A stretch of 6,733 nucleotides of DNA, from the NCBI GenBank assembly GCA_902766515.1, contig CACXEB010000046.1, positions 1 through 6,733 of the forward strand, given 5' to 3'. Of this stretch, positions 6,672 through 6,733 are shown piece by piece. This DNA is from an uncultured Eubacteriales bacterium. GTDB lineage: Bacteria > Bacillota_A > Clostridia > Christensenellales > Aristaeellaceae. The position numbers and the translations under genes were made by a program. The notes below the pieces were generated by a model, which worked only from the letters and a program-made list of their open reading frames with translations, did no database searches and was not told where the DNA came from. Each line of letters opens with the position of its first letter. The stretch's first letter is position 1.

Positions 6672-6733
6672 ATGCTGCTCGCTGATACTTCTCCCATCCG
6701 CGTACTGGCCATCGCGCCGTACGAAGCCATGGC
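6672..6733 (+). CDS. Start of a divergent regulator, probably PrpR N-terminal sensor type (truncated by window edge)
   Basis: Only the first 20 codons are in the window, reading MLLADTSPIRVLAIAPYEAM. The ATG at 6672-6674 is preceded by GGAGGT at 6659-6664, 7 nt away, and by a plausible promoter, which supports a real gene rather than a chance frame. The segment 'IRVLAIAPYEAM' resembles the opening beta-strand of PrpR_N sensor domains, which in Clostridia often front sigma-54 activators or other HTH proteins and often sit beside DUF1537/PdxA operons. Divergent placement with a shared inverted repeat fits a local activator that senses the substrate or an intermediate. With so few residues, the family is a recognition-based guess. 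The effector and DNA-binding domains lie outside the window. Confidence 0.55.
   Translation, partial: MLLADTSPIRVLAIAPYEAM

Overview
The window is a GC-rich bacterial segment holding most of one catabolic operon on the minus strand. A divergently oriented regulator starts at the right edge on the plus strand. Nearly every gene starts with ATG behind a strong AGGAGG/AAGGAG Shine-Dalgarno 6-8 nt upstream. Genes are spaced 14-37 nt apart, and the main intergenic region is AT-rich. This style, with a TAXI-type TRAP binding protein and PrpR-type regulator start, suggests a GC-rich Clostridia-like Firmicute, perhaps from a gut or rumen. That placement is inference, since no rRNA or marker gene is present.

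The minus-strand order, as transcribed from right to left, is: a DUF1537 four-carbon acid-sugar kinase (6421-5156), a cytosolic sialidase-like beta-propeller protein (5141-3981), an iron-dependent alcohol dehydrogenase (3965-2805), a DapA/NanA-fold aldolase or dehydratase (2784-1876), a PdxA-family dehydrogenase (1860-814), and a secreted TAXI-type solute-binding protein (776-1, cut by the window edge). No terminator-like hairpin is visible between genes, so they are probably one transcript that continues left, plausibly into the TRAP permease.

The 250-nt divergent intergenic region (6422-6671) is information-dense. It holds a sigma-70-like promoter with a perfect TATAAT facing the operon and a second sigma-70-like promoter facing the regulator. 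Between them lies a perfect 12-bp inverted repeat with extra TGTTC half-sites, lying at a similar distance from both predicted start sites.

The functional logic is as follows. A DUF1537 kinase plus a PdxA homologue is the known two-step route for D-threonate: phosphorylation at C4, then oxidative decarboxylation to DHAP. The TAXI protein would deliver a carboxylated substrate. The propeller, the aldolase and the alcohol dehydrogenase have no place in that short route. The operon may therefore process a larger or substituted acid sugar: the propeller would release it, the aldolase would cleave a keto-acid, and the dehydrogenase would reduce or oxidise the aldehyde or alcohol product. That extended pathway is the most interesting unknown here.
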